A stretch of DNA of 64,000 nucleotides from Quercus robur. Taxonomy: Eukaryota > Streptophyta > Magnoliopsida > Fagales > Fagaceae. The stretch covers positions 5,962,974-6,026,973 of the forward strand of contig NC_065536.1 of assembly GCF_932294415.1 (NCBI RefSeq), given 5' to 3'. The position numbers and the translations under genes were made by a program. Below are positions 55,701 to 64,000 of the stretch, piece after piece. A model generated the notes under the pieces. The model did no database searches. It saw only the letters and a program-made list of their open reading frames with translations, and was not told where the DNA came from. Position 1 is the first letter of the stretch; the number at the start of each line of letters is the position of its first letter.

Positions 55701-57565
55701 AAAAGATACAATTTTAGCTACACAGACAAACACTCAATCCAATCAAAAGTACGAAGACTCCTCCCCTTCCAAATAATCAACATAACCCAATGAGGCATGG
55801 CTCCCCACCCATCAATAGAATGATGGTCACCAAAGTTCCCCTTTCCAGCACCCATCATCACCACCACCCTTTTCTGCATAATTCAATTCACGCTAAAAGA
55901 CAAAACACCATAGACCAGAGATTGTGTGCAATGTCACAATGAAGCAACATACAGTCGGTGGTCTCCCCACTGTGCTTACACATTCAACACCAATCAACAA
56001 GGCATCTATTCTGCTTCTGAAGATTCTGTATGGTAAGAATTTGTCCCCGAACTGCAGGCCATGTGGAAAAAGCTACCTTAGAAGGAATCTTATCCTTCCA
56101 AATGGTTTTACACAAAAAATAAGGGGAGTGACCTGTAATAAGAGCTTCATAGTAGGACTTAACCTCAAATAAACCACTCCTAGTAGGGGTCCCAAACATC
56201 TAGTCTTCCTTAGCCCTTGTAACTTTAAAGGAATACAGAAGACAAAGAAATGATTGCAAAATCCCAACCTCCCAATTATTAACAGACCTAGTGAACAAAA
56301 TATCCCATTGAAGAACCCCAGAATTCCAATTCGTATTTTCTGCCATGAACGCCTCCTTATTTCTGGCTATATGGTACAACATCGGAAAAGCATCCTTCGG
56401 GATTGTATCTCCACACCATAAGCCGGAAACGAACTCTGAGACCATCACCCAAACCAAACTTGACATACCGTGAAAGCCTCCCCCCCCTTTTTTAATATAC
56501 TTCCAAAGGGACACACCATATGGTCCCTTAAGCACACAGGAAGTCCAAGCACCCAATATACACCCATACTTCGTAGCCACAACACTTCTCTATAAAAAAT
56601 TAGTTTCAGTGGCATACCACCAAAGCCAGTTCCCCAAACAATGCATTATTAAAATGTGCAGGCTTCACACAAGGTCTGCTTTTTCTTGGACTACTTGGTG
56701 AAATCCATCTTATTACACAAAGTCTGCTTTTTCTTGGACACTGACATTACACTTTATTAGTTCTATATGTGTTATATAGATATAGGTATATCTCGTAAGA
56801 ATGGGTGAAGGGTAAGGTCATGGGTTCAAAATTCATTGTGTGTGTCTCTAACTTACCAATAAAAAAATTTGGAGTTTTTCATCAGTTATTGAGCCTCCCA
56901 AAATTGTGATTTGTCCCTACAACAATATCAAGTATTGTATTGCTCTAGAGTCTAGATAAATCAGGTACGTATGGAAATCCCACTTTCCAAGGACACTTCC
57001 CATTAAATGTTAGGGATTCATAATCTTTTCATGTTCAAAAACCATTAATTTCAGGCAAGTAGTTTTTTCTTGTTAAATTTCATTTTGTGATCCTTTGATA
57101 GATATACTACCACTCTTGCCTAAATTGACCTTGGTTGATGTAACTGGACTGACTTGGAAATCTTTCAATCTATGATGTGAAGTTGGGCTTTTAAACTTAA
57201 TTTTTCTTTAAGTACCATATAACAAAGGCAAGTTGTTAACCTGTTTGCATTTGGTCTCACTCACTTTGCATTGTCCTGGGGCACATTTACAGGAAATAGG
57301 TGATTCAAAAGATCAAAATTTGCTGCCTACTACTGCACAACCTTTAGCTGTTGACACTGTGGCAGAGTTAGGGAAAGAGTTGGAAAACTTTAAAAAGGTA
57401 GATTTTCTTACCTGCTTGCTTGATTATGATTTAATTTTTGGTAGATATTTTCATGAATGTGGGTTAAATTGCAAAGTTTATGTCTTTAACATCTATTTTA
57501 TATGCATTTAGGTATTTCAGCAAGATTTGTCTGTAGTAGTTCATTCAAGCACTTCGGAATCATAG
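52757..57565 (+). CDS. Exopolyphosphatase (Ppx/GppA family), 558 aa, seven exons
   Basis: Ppx/GppA enzymes hydrolyse inorganic polyphosphate or pppGpp with an ASKHA-type fold. The exons are 52757-53878, 54349-54501, 54715-54756, 54970-55050, 55155-55274, 57293-57397 and 57512-57565. All are GT-AG and total 559 codons including TAG. Exon 1 carries '[15 protein letters not shown]' (first phosphate loop), '[10 protein letters not shown]', '[14 protein letters not shown]', '[15 protein letters not shown]' (second loop), '[11 protein letters not shown]' and '[19 protein letters not shown]'. Exons 2-5 encode an HD-like C-terminal domain ('[20 protein letters not shown]', '[20 protein letters not shown]'). 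LLHSVG has Ser where bacterial relatives have Asp (LLHD), and 'YALGEGV' replaces the usual LREG. The start was set at ATGGCC (52757); an in-frame ATG at 52733 is possible. The 2-kb fifth intron contains a LINE fragment. Confidence 0.92.
55500..56657 (-). pseudogene. LINE 3' fragment (zf-RVT) in intron 5 of the exopolyphosphatase gene
   Basis: Opposite in orientation to the host gene. The minus-strand frames contain '[12 protein letters not shown]', '[14 protein letters not shown]', '[14 protein letters not shown]' and '[16 protein letters not shown]', matching the left copy. The T-rich run at 55499-55528 marks the poly(A) tail. A 50-bp segment (55815-55866) is present here but missing from the left copy. 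No intact reverse transcriptase remains. Confidence 0.8.
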
Positions 57566-59414
57566 CAGTAATAGGAAGACTTGCACCGGAGGCAGTATCA
57601 CTCTATTCTGCTACTACAAATCATACTAACCATTTACTGGGTTCCATTAGGGGTTCCATGCTGTTGCCTTAAAATCAGCAGTATCTGGTATGTAGGACCT
57701 ATTGTTCTTCACATGATGTATTCTCGTGTAGGATTTAATGATAATTGATAGTTTATCCATTGCTTACAATATTCTAATCTAATAGTACACTGCTCATTGT
57801 GATTGATATTGTGATTTGTGCACATTTGAACTATGGAAGGATTGTTGTGTTGCTCAATTAGAATGAACACTCTAAATAGACCCTTGGCAGAAAGATATTG
57901 GAAATGAATATTGGTGTCAAATTTACTGCCTTTTGTCCTCATAACACAGTTCAAGTTAAAGAATGCATGAACTTGATAAATGGAAGGTATAATGCATAAA
58001 TCTTGTGTGAGTAGGTATTTTGCACTTCTCCACGAGGCAGAAAGTTGAACTGCTCTAGTTGTGTTTAATTACCGGAAAAGTAAGATTTTGAGTCTTCTGA
58101 AACTTATCTTTCACATTGTCTTGGATTTCAAGGATGGAAACACTCTCCTCAACAGCTGAATTAAGCCAATCATATTGGCATCATTTGAGTGGAGATTTAA
58201 TAGTGCATGCAGTAAATACATAAGATTTTCTTTTCCTTTATTTGCTCTGCCTCTCTCTCTGCTTATTGCCTTGTACCATCTTACCTAAATAATAGACATA
58301 GCATTAGATGGGGAATCAGGATGTTAACCGCACTTAATTGCCAATTGGACAATAATAATCTTTTGATCTTTTGCATACAGTTTCATATTATGATTATCTT
58401 ATATCTACAGTTTTTTCACTCTTGCATCCTAGTACCACTCAATATGGTCCAGGTCAGGCAAGGAATTTAGTTGGTTTTGTAGTGGAGACTGCTAATAAAC
58501 TGAAGCTAGTGTTGACCTGAACTATTTGTAATGCCAAGAGCCTTGTAGCTCCACAAGCACTTCCTCGTATTCCTCATGGAGATGTTTAGCATTCCAATCC
58601 TCACTCTCCCAACTATTGAATTGTCAGAATGTGCATAACATCTATTGTATCTAAATTCTGCCTCAATTAAAAGCTGCTTGTCTAAGAAGAAGCCTCACTG
58701 TGATGTTTGAAATACCATGACTAGGGAAATTGTATTTCAGAGTTGCATCCTTGGCACAACCTTTGAAGGAATCATTGCTTTTTATGTTATTGATAGGGAA
58801 AAGCATAAAGGTTATTTGCCAATTTAGTATATTGGTTTTCATTATAATTACTTATAGTGCTTTTGTTTCACTTGTAGATTTCAGAGTTATCCACCTCAAA
58901 TTATGTTGAAAAATGCACAATATGACAGTTTGGTGCTTCTTAGAAGAAAACTGAAAGGTTCCGATACAGGATATTTGTCAACATCTCATGCATGAGCTGA
59001 AATTATTAGGCAGCAGTTGCAATGAGATGAAAAAGGATCATTTTTGTTTAAAATGGATTCATTTCATAGTTCATATTAAATTTTATGAATTTAAAGGTGT
59101 ACAAACTCTCAAGTCATTGTAAATTTTAAATAACGTGACAGTCTGTACACTATTCGATTTAGAAAATAAAATATGAAATGTGAAATGGATGGAATTGAAA
59201 GGATTTTATTCCCCAAGGGATGAAATTGGTACCCATGGAAGGAGAATTGATGTGTATTCTATTGTATTGAGCATAATAATATATATAGTGAGAGGTCTAT
59301 GTATATGGACATAGAATCTTGGGATTGCTAGAACTCAACTAGTATTTACTAACACTAGAGTACAATGGGTTTAAGCCCACATGTGGACTTGGGCCAATAT
59401 AACTATGAGATGTA
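57566..59414. other. 3' flank of the exopolyphosphatase gene and intergenic DNA
   Basis: This presumably includes the 3' UTR. No ORF with convincing composition is present, and no RNA gene or transposon end was recognised. Base composition is less AT-rich than the transposon-rich parts, so some of it may be transcribed. Confidence 0.4.
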
Positions 59415-59940
59415 CAATCAAACAGTAACCAAAAGCCCCATTCTCTCTCTTTTTGTTTCTTAGAAATTTCTTTCTTGCCATATGTTGATGTGGGCAGATT
59501 TTAAAGGTCACTAAGCATTATTTACAATTGAATTTAATGAAAAAGTAGCACATAGTTGTTTTAGATTCTATTCCCATCTTGAGCAATGTTTGACTGTTCA
59601 CGAACATGGTGCACCTAGATAGATATGTGGAAGGAGCTGGTATCTCATGCGTCAAGCGCATGAGACCAGTCTCTTACAATCAAACAGTAACCAAAAGCCC
59701 CATTCTCTCTCTTTTTGTTTCTTAGAAATTTCTTTCTTGCCATATGTTGATGTGGGCATATTTTAAAGGTCACTAAGCATCATTTACAATTGAATTTAAT
59801 GAAAAAGTAGCACATAGTTGTTTTAGATTCTATTCCCATCCTGAGCAATATTTGACTGTTCACGAACATGGTGCACCTTGATAGATATGTGGAAGGAGTT
59901 GGTATCTCATGTGTAAGGCGCATGAGACCAGCCTCTTACA
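59415..59940. repeat. Tandem duplication, 262-bp period, two copies
   Basis: 'caatcaaacagtaacc' starts at 59415 and 59677, and the whole intervening sequence ('attctctctctttttgtttc', 'gccatatgttgatgtgggca', 'gactgttcacgaacatggtg', 'ggaaggag(c/t)tggtatctcatg') is repeated with only a handful of differences. The copies are very similar, so the duplication is recent. Confidence 0.9.
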
Positions 59941-60047
59941 AGTAGGTGGACCCCACATGGAAGGAGCTGGTATCTTATGCGCCTGGTGCATGAGAGATTT
60001 TTCTATGTAAAAGGAGCTGGTATCTCATGCGCCAGCACATAAGACCA
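59639..60047. repeat. Cluster of CTCATGCGC hairpins (four copies)
   Basis: Short imperfect palindromes of the form ggtatctcatgcg...cgcatgagacc occur at 59639-59667, 59901-59929, 59969-59996 and 60019-60047, each after 'ggaaggagctgg' or a close variant. Two come from the 262-bp tandem duplication; the others are additional. A fifth, in inverse order (gtctcatgcacctagcgcat), lies at 62226-62253. The stem is about 10-12 bp. Confidence 0.7.
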
Positions 60048-60782
60048 GCCAATTTTGATGGACATAGATGGACATAATTGGTGGTGTTTGACATTTAGAC
60101 AAAGTGGATAAGTGTTATCTAATTTTGGCAATTTATAGGAACATAGCTTAAAAGAAGTGATACTGTGACAGGCCATTGATGACAGATATTTTGAATTATT
60201 TAGGCCAAATTTTAAATCATATTTCAAACCTAAGCTTACCCATTATTTTGTACATTATCAACAATCCAATAATTTATAAATGGTTGACAATGTCAATGTC
60301 ATTTCTTCCCCATCAACCTCATCTACAGTAGTACTTTGGATATTCTTCTAAAATGAAGGTACTGATGCTATTTTGTTTCTAGTATGCAAAACTTTCTTTC
60401 TTTCTTTTAAATATGAAAATTTCTTCTGGGTCTAAAGCCAAACTGTCTTTGTGTGCCATATCAACAAATGTTATCTTTTATGCCCTTAAATTAACCAAAA
60501 AAAAATGAGACCAAGCACAATGTAAATTATCATTGCTTTTTCTAGTACATGCAATTATCAATTTCAGATGTTTTTGTTTCTTCTAGTCTCTTGTCAAGGG
60601 CATGGAAGATCATTGTTAATCAAACTCATGCGCATGGAGATAAATGTGTGTAATGACCATCTTGGGCCTCCAACTGTGAATGGCCTCTATACCCATAATC
60701 CATAATGACCTGCTACACAAATTGAGTTTGTAATCCCTGAGTTTCTACTTTCTAAAATGAACAAATAACTCAACAATAAATC
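60048..60782. other. Intergenic region with a degenerate repeat
   Basis: 60090-60310 shares ordered blocks with 62120-62370 ('gataagtgtta(c/t)ct', 'ttttggcaa', 'aaaagaag', 'tcaatgattgatg'-like). The stretch at 60270-60320 resembles 62795-62840. No gene is visible. Confidence 0.45.
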
Positions 60783-61517
60783 TGTGGGGGTAAAATTCGC
60801 CAGTCAACGTTGGGCCATAGTACTTGTACTAAGCCCAACCACAATAAGAAGCAAAGACACGGGCAGAGGACCCCCCAGCCCAATCATGTTGGGCCGGGCT
60901 TGCTTAGGGGCGTCCGAGGAGGAGTACCTCCTCGGACGCACCAAATGGGAGTCTGATTCACACCCTTTACCTGGTGAAAGGTCATCCAAAATCAAGGAAG
61001 AATGCAGGACGTTCGGGGGGGGGGGGGGGGGCAACCACAACTGCCGCATTAAATGCAAGGAAGCTACTTTTCCAGCCGCATTAATGTGGAAAGGACAGGA
61101 GAACAGAATTATCTTGGCCAGTGCAACTCACAGAAAAGAAGGAGGATGTCCTATGGGACAGGCACTCAAGTAGAGGCCCAGATGATTAACAAGTGTAGGG
61201 TCATTATCGTAGGAAGGATGCTATATAAGAGAAGAAAATCCCCATGGCCAAGAGATCGAGAGAGAGAGAGGAAGAAAAGGAGAGAGAAAGAAAAAAGGAG
61301 TTGGAGGAACAGAGCATAAGATGCAGCCCCACGGACTGTTATCCTAGGAAGCTTAAAGGAATATCCCCACGTCCATATGGTTGCATGGCTTGCTTATAAC
61401 TACGTTCACGCTGTCAAGACCTAGTTCTGTAACCTACTCTCTATAAATTCATTGTTAAGGGACTTTTGGGCCAGAATCGCTTGCCTATTGGGCCTGAGCC
61501 CCAAAAACCCCCCTACA
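60783..61517 (+). mobile_element. Solo LTR, 735 bp, with TSD AAATC
   Basis: The sequence begins TGTGGGGGTAAAATTC and ends CCCCCCTACA, flanked by AAATC at 60778-60782 and 61518-61522. A TATA box 'gctatataagag' at 61217 and a following GA-rich leader support plus orientation. It shares ordered words with 63086-63878 ('gaatgcaggac', 'ccgcatt.aatg', 'gcattaatgt', 'atgggaca..cactc', 'aacaagt'), so the two are the same family. A 17-G run sits at 61015-61031. The ORFs here (60784-61173, 61053-61319) are fortuitous. Confidence 0.9.
61015..61031. repeat. Poly-G run (17 G)
   Basis: An uninterrupted run of G inside the solo LTR, preceded by 'gacgttc'. It is prone to length error in sequencing and may form a quadruplex. 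Confidence 0.85.
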
Positions 61518-61522
61518 AAATC

Positions 61523-61939
61523 CATCACAAAAATTTTCACTTTTTTTTGTGTGTAAAGTCTGAAGTTTTAATGTGGGATTGACATAATAAAAATATTATC
61601 AGTAATGGTTTCTATAAAATGATATCGTTTCAATTACAATTTAAAGCATCAACTATTTTTTAAAAATCATTTGGACATTTTTTTTCTCTCTAGCATTATT
61701 CATTACCCTATGACTCAAAAATAAATAAATAAATAAATAAAGAGGGAAGAAAGAGAAATCTAAGTGAACATATAAATAAAATTTACTTAAATATGTACTT
61801 AAATAATAAATAGCAACTATGTCATTGATGTGATAAAGTTGCCTTCTTTATTTATGAACGTGATAAAGTTGCCTATACAAAATGCATTATTACTCATGCA
61901 TATACTTCACCGTTTAGCTAGCTCAAGTATACCACTGCA
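61523..61939. other. Intergenic AT-rich DNA
   Basis: It contains (AAAT)n at about 61718-61740 and nothing else recognisable. Confidence 0.45.
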
Positions 61940-62090
61940 CACTCTTGAAGCGATGGTCACTCCACAAGTATAAGTGTTTATGGGGTGTGGGGGTAAGAGC
62001 CGATGTTCAAGTCTCTAGGAGGGAGTTTTACACACATATATACTTAGATTAGATTAGAGTAGAATTTCTATCTTATATCAAAAAAGCTAA
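61940..62090 (+). repeat. SINE-like element, copy 2
   Basis: The order of blocks is 'cacaagtataagtgtttatgg', 'ggggtaagagccga', B-box-like 'tgttcaagtctctagg', 'gttttacacacatatatac', 'ttagattagattagag' and an A-rich end (tcaaaaaagc). It matches the minus-strand copy at 1683-1850. Confidence 0.45.
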
Positions 62091-62530
62091 GCTCAAGTAT
62101 AGAGTATAAATTATTGGTGCCTGATGTTGTAGAAAGTAGATAAGTGTTACCTATTTTTGGCAACACATAGCATAAAAGAAGGGAAAATCTCTTATGTGTG
62201 GGGTCCACCTGCTTGTGAGAGGTTCGTCTCATGCACCTAGCGCATGAGATACCAACTCATAAAAGAATTTTCAACTTGACAAGCTATCAATGATTGATGC
62301 TTTGTGTATAGTGGGTCAAATCTTTAGTAACGGTTTCAAATCTAATCTTACTCATCCTCATCGTTTTGGTCCCTTAGCATTTGGCACCTATCCCAAAATT
62401 ATAAGAATAATGTTTGATACAAATAGTTTTACAAGTTATAATTGGAATAACATTATATTTATTTTTTAAAAATAATATATAAACATATTATCGATGTTAC
62501 GGCAAAATTTAAATACAGTATTTAAGTGTT
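62091..62530. other. Intergenic DNA with diverged copy of 60090-60310
   Basis: It includes the fifth CTCATGCGC hairpin at 62226-62253 and 'gtggggtccacctgcttgtgagagg', related to 'acaagtaggtggaccccac' at 59938 in inverse orientation. No gene is present. Confidence 0.4.
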
Positions 62531-63903
62531 GTTTCTTAATTTCCTCTCTTAAAATACAGCCATGTGGCCTTTTTTCATGAGATGAAAGTGTATTTTTAAT
62601 TAAGTACAACTACATGACTGAATTTTTAAAAAAGAATCTAAGGAACAGCACATAAGTATTATACTTAAGTTATGTTCTACAACATATTATCTTAAGTTCT
62701 CGATTTTATGAAGAAAAAATTATATCATTGATTTATTATTATTATTTTGATGAAATATTATTATTATTATAGATCATAGAGATAGACTTATTGAATTTAT
62801 AAATGGTTTACAATGTCATTGTCTCCCCACATCACCTCATGTACATAAAAAAAAAAATTAATATATAATATGTTTCCATCTTAAAATACATCTATGTGGT
62901 TTTTTTTTCATGAAATGAAAGTGTATTTTTAATTAAGTACAACTACATAACTAAATTTTAAGAAGAGAATCTAAGGAATAACACATAAGTATTGTACTTA
63001 AGTTATGGTCTGCAACATATTATCTTAAATTCTCAATTTTATGGAAAAAAAAAGTGAAAAAATTATATCATTGATTTATTATTATTGTAGGGATATTGGG
63101 CCCAAAAGCTCACTATCTATGTATACAATGGGCTTGGGGCCCAATCTGAGGACGTAACATTGTCTGAGGAGGAGTAGACATAGTTAGGGGAGTCCGTGTT
63201 AGTAATTGAGGAAGTCAGTTTTGGTCATAGGGGCCCGAGAGGGTAGGCCGATGATGAATACCTCCTCGGCTAATCAAAGCCGAAGTCAAAAGAGCCGGTC
63301 TGGCATCAGGGGAGCACTCCTGGAAAGTTCTGTTATCACAGGAATGCAGGACAGGGAGGAATCCAGAAATATCTAAGGAGAAAGCTGCTACCACCGCATT
63401 GAATGCTCTGCAGCTAACTTTCTGGTTGCATTAATGTAGAGAAGACCCCTGAACAGTACTGCATTAGCTACCCCAACGCACAGAGGCTTGAGAGAGTGTT
63501 CAATGGGACAAACACTCGGGTAGAAACTTGGATGGTCAACAAGTGGAAGGCCAAGATCAACTAAAGAGAGCTATATAATGGAAGAGACCCTTCACGAAGG
63601 AGGGATCAAGAAACTAGGAGAAAAACACTGTAGCATCAAGAACTGATTTTGTAATCAAACCTGAAAAAAATATATAAGAACTGATCTCTTCGGACAGTGT
63701 CGAGAATGATTTTCTTTAGTATAAACTTGTCTATTTTCATTCCCTTGTGATCTAAACTTATTTAAGTGATTGTCTGATTCATTAAGGCTTAGTTTTTCCA
63801 ACCCACTATCTACAAATTCATTTTTTTGACCTAAGTCCACCCATTTTTTGGATTAGAAACTCAAATCTAGTCCTTACAATTATTTTGATGAAAGATTATT
63901 ATC

Positions 63904-63939
<36 letters not shown>

Positions 63940-64000
63940 TTAGATCATAGAGATAGACTTATAGAATTTATAAATGGTTTACAATGTCCCATCCCCAAAA
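62531..64000. repeat. Tandem direct duplication, second copy split by a solo LTR
   Basis: Copy 1 (about 62540-62835) and copy 2 (62875-63085 joined to 63879-63990) share 'gaaatgaaagtgtatttttaattaagtacaac', 'aagaatctaaggaa.a.cacataagtatt', 'caacatattatctta' and 'agatcatagagatagactta', 'aatttataaatggtttacaatgtc'. Each block is shorter than the whole copy because of small indels. Copy 2 is interrupted by the LTR at 63086-63878. The copy reaches the window edge. Confidence 0.75.
63086..63878 (+). mobile_element. Solo LTR, 793 bp, with TSD ATTAT
   Basis: The sequence begins TGTAGGGATATTGGG and ends TCCTTACA, flanked by ATTAT (63081-63085 and 63879-63883). It has a TATA box 'gctatataatgg' at 63569. 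It is related to the LTR at 60783-61517 but clearly diverged. The host site lies in a (TTA)n stretch, so the target duplication alone is weaker evidence than at the other LTRs. Confidence 0.82.

Larger units (their letters stand above)
49480..56657. repeat. Segmental duplication, right (intact) copy
   Basis: Homologous to 24955-29172. It contains the complete exopolyphosphatase gene up to its large intron and, unique to this copy, a solo LTR (49712-50177) and a LINE (50578-51900), each at a site that is empty in the left copy. Homology stops near 56657 inside the gene, so the last two exons exist only here. Confidence 0.9.

Noticed and set aside
60784-61319. Overlapping plus-strand ORFs of 129 and 88 aa
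   Set aside because: They lie wholly inside a solo LTR with a clear target duplication, and one depends on the length of a poly-G run.

Overview
The window is nuclear DNA from a flowering plant, AT-rich and full of transposable elements. The genes have short exons with GT-AG introns, and the families present (CBP60, P-class PPR, plant Ppx/GppA, an NLR leader inside a Mutator-like element) are typical of eudicots. The style of the dispersed repeats reminds me of oak/chestnut relatives (Fagaceae), but that rests on memory, not on a search.

Only three genes look intact. At 2829-3827 (minus) is a small five-exon J-domain co-chaperone of 165 aa with a perfect three-unit heat-shock element upstream. 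At 11901-15310 (minus) is an eight-exon CBP60-family calmodulin-binding transcription factor of 554 aa. At 52757-57565 (plus) is a seven-exon Ppx/GppA-type exopolyphosphatase of 558 aa. Exon structures were worked out by hand from splice sites and reading-frame continuity. Two more genes are broken. A P-class PPR gene at 29424-31262 (minus) has one in-frame TGA where a glycine codon is expected. A partial second copy of the exopolyphosphatase gene at about 26363-27856 has lost about 1 kb of exon 1, one base of exon 3 and the last two exons.

The two exopolyphosphatase loci belong to a segmental duplication (about 24955-29172 and 49480-56657) lying roughly 25 kb apart. A LINE fragment in an intron is shared by both copies. 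A solo LTR (49712-50177) and a second LINE (50578-51900) are only in the right copy, and a MITE (24764-24945) only in the left copy.

The region 31.6-49.5 kb is a nest of mobile elements. It holds apparent head-to-tail Helitron-like elements all in one orientation, a 1.53-kb MULE with a 9-bp target duplication that carries the start of an NLR resistance gene (36480-38011), and a young 6.26-kb Tat-like Gypsy element with no gag-pol (38406-44665). Inside the latter are two related antisense ORF modules and 19 exact-length copies of an 81-bp minisatellite.

The right end (59.4-64 kb) contains local tandem duplications, a cluster of CTCATGCGC hairpins and two solo LTRs with clean 5-bp target duplications. 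The remaining stretches are intergenic AT-rich DNA with MITEs, SINE-like copies and simple repeats.
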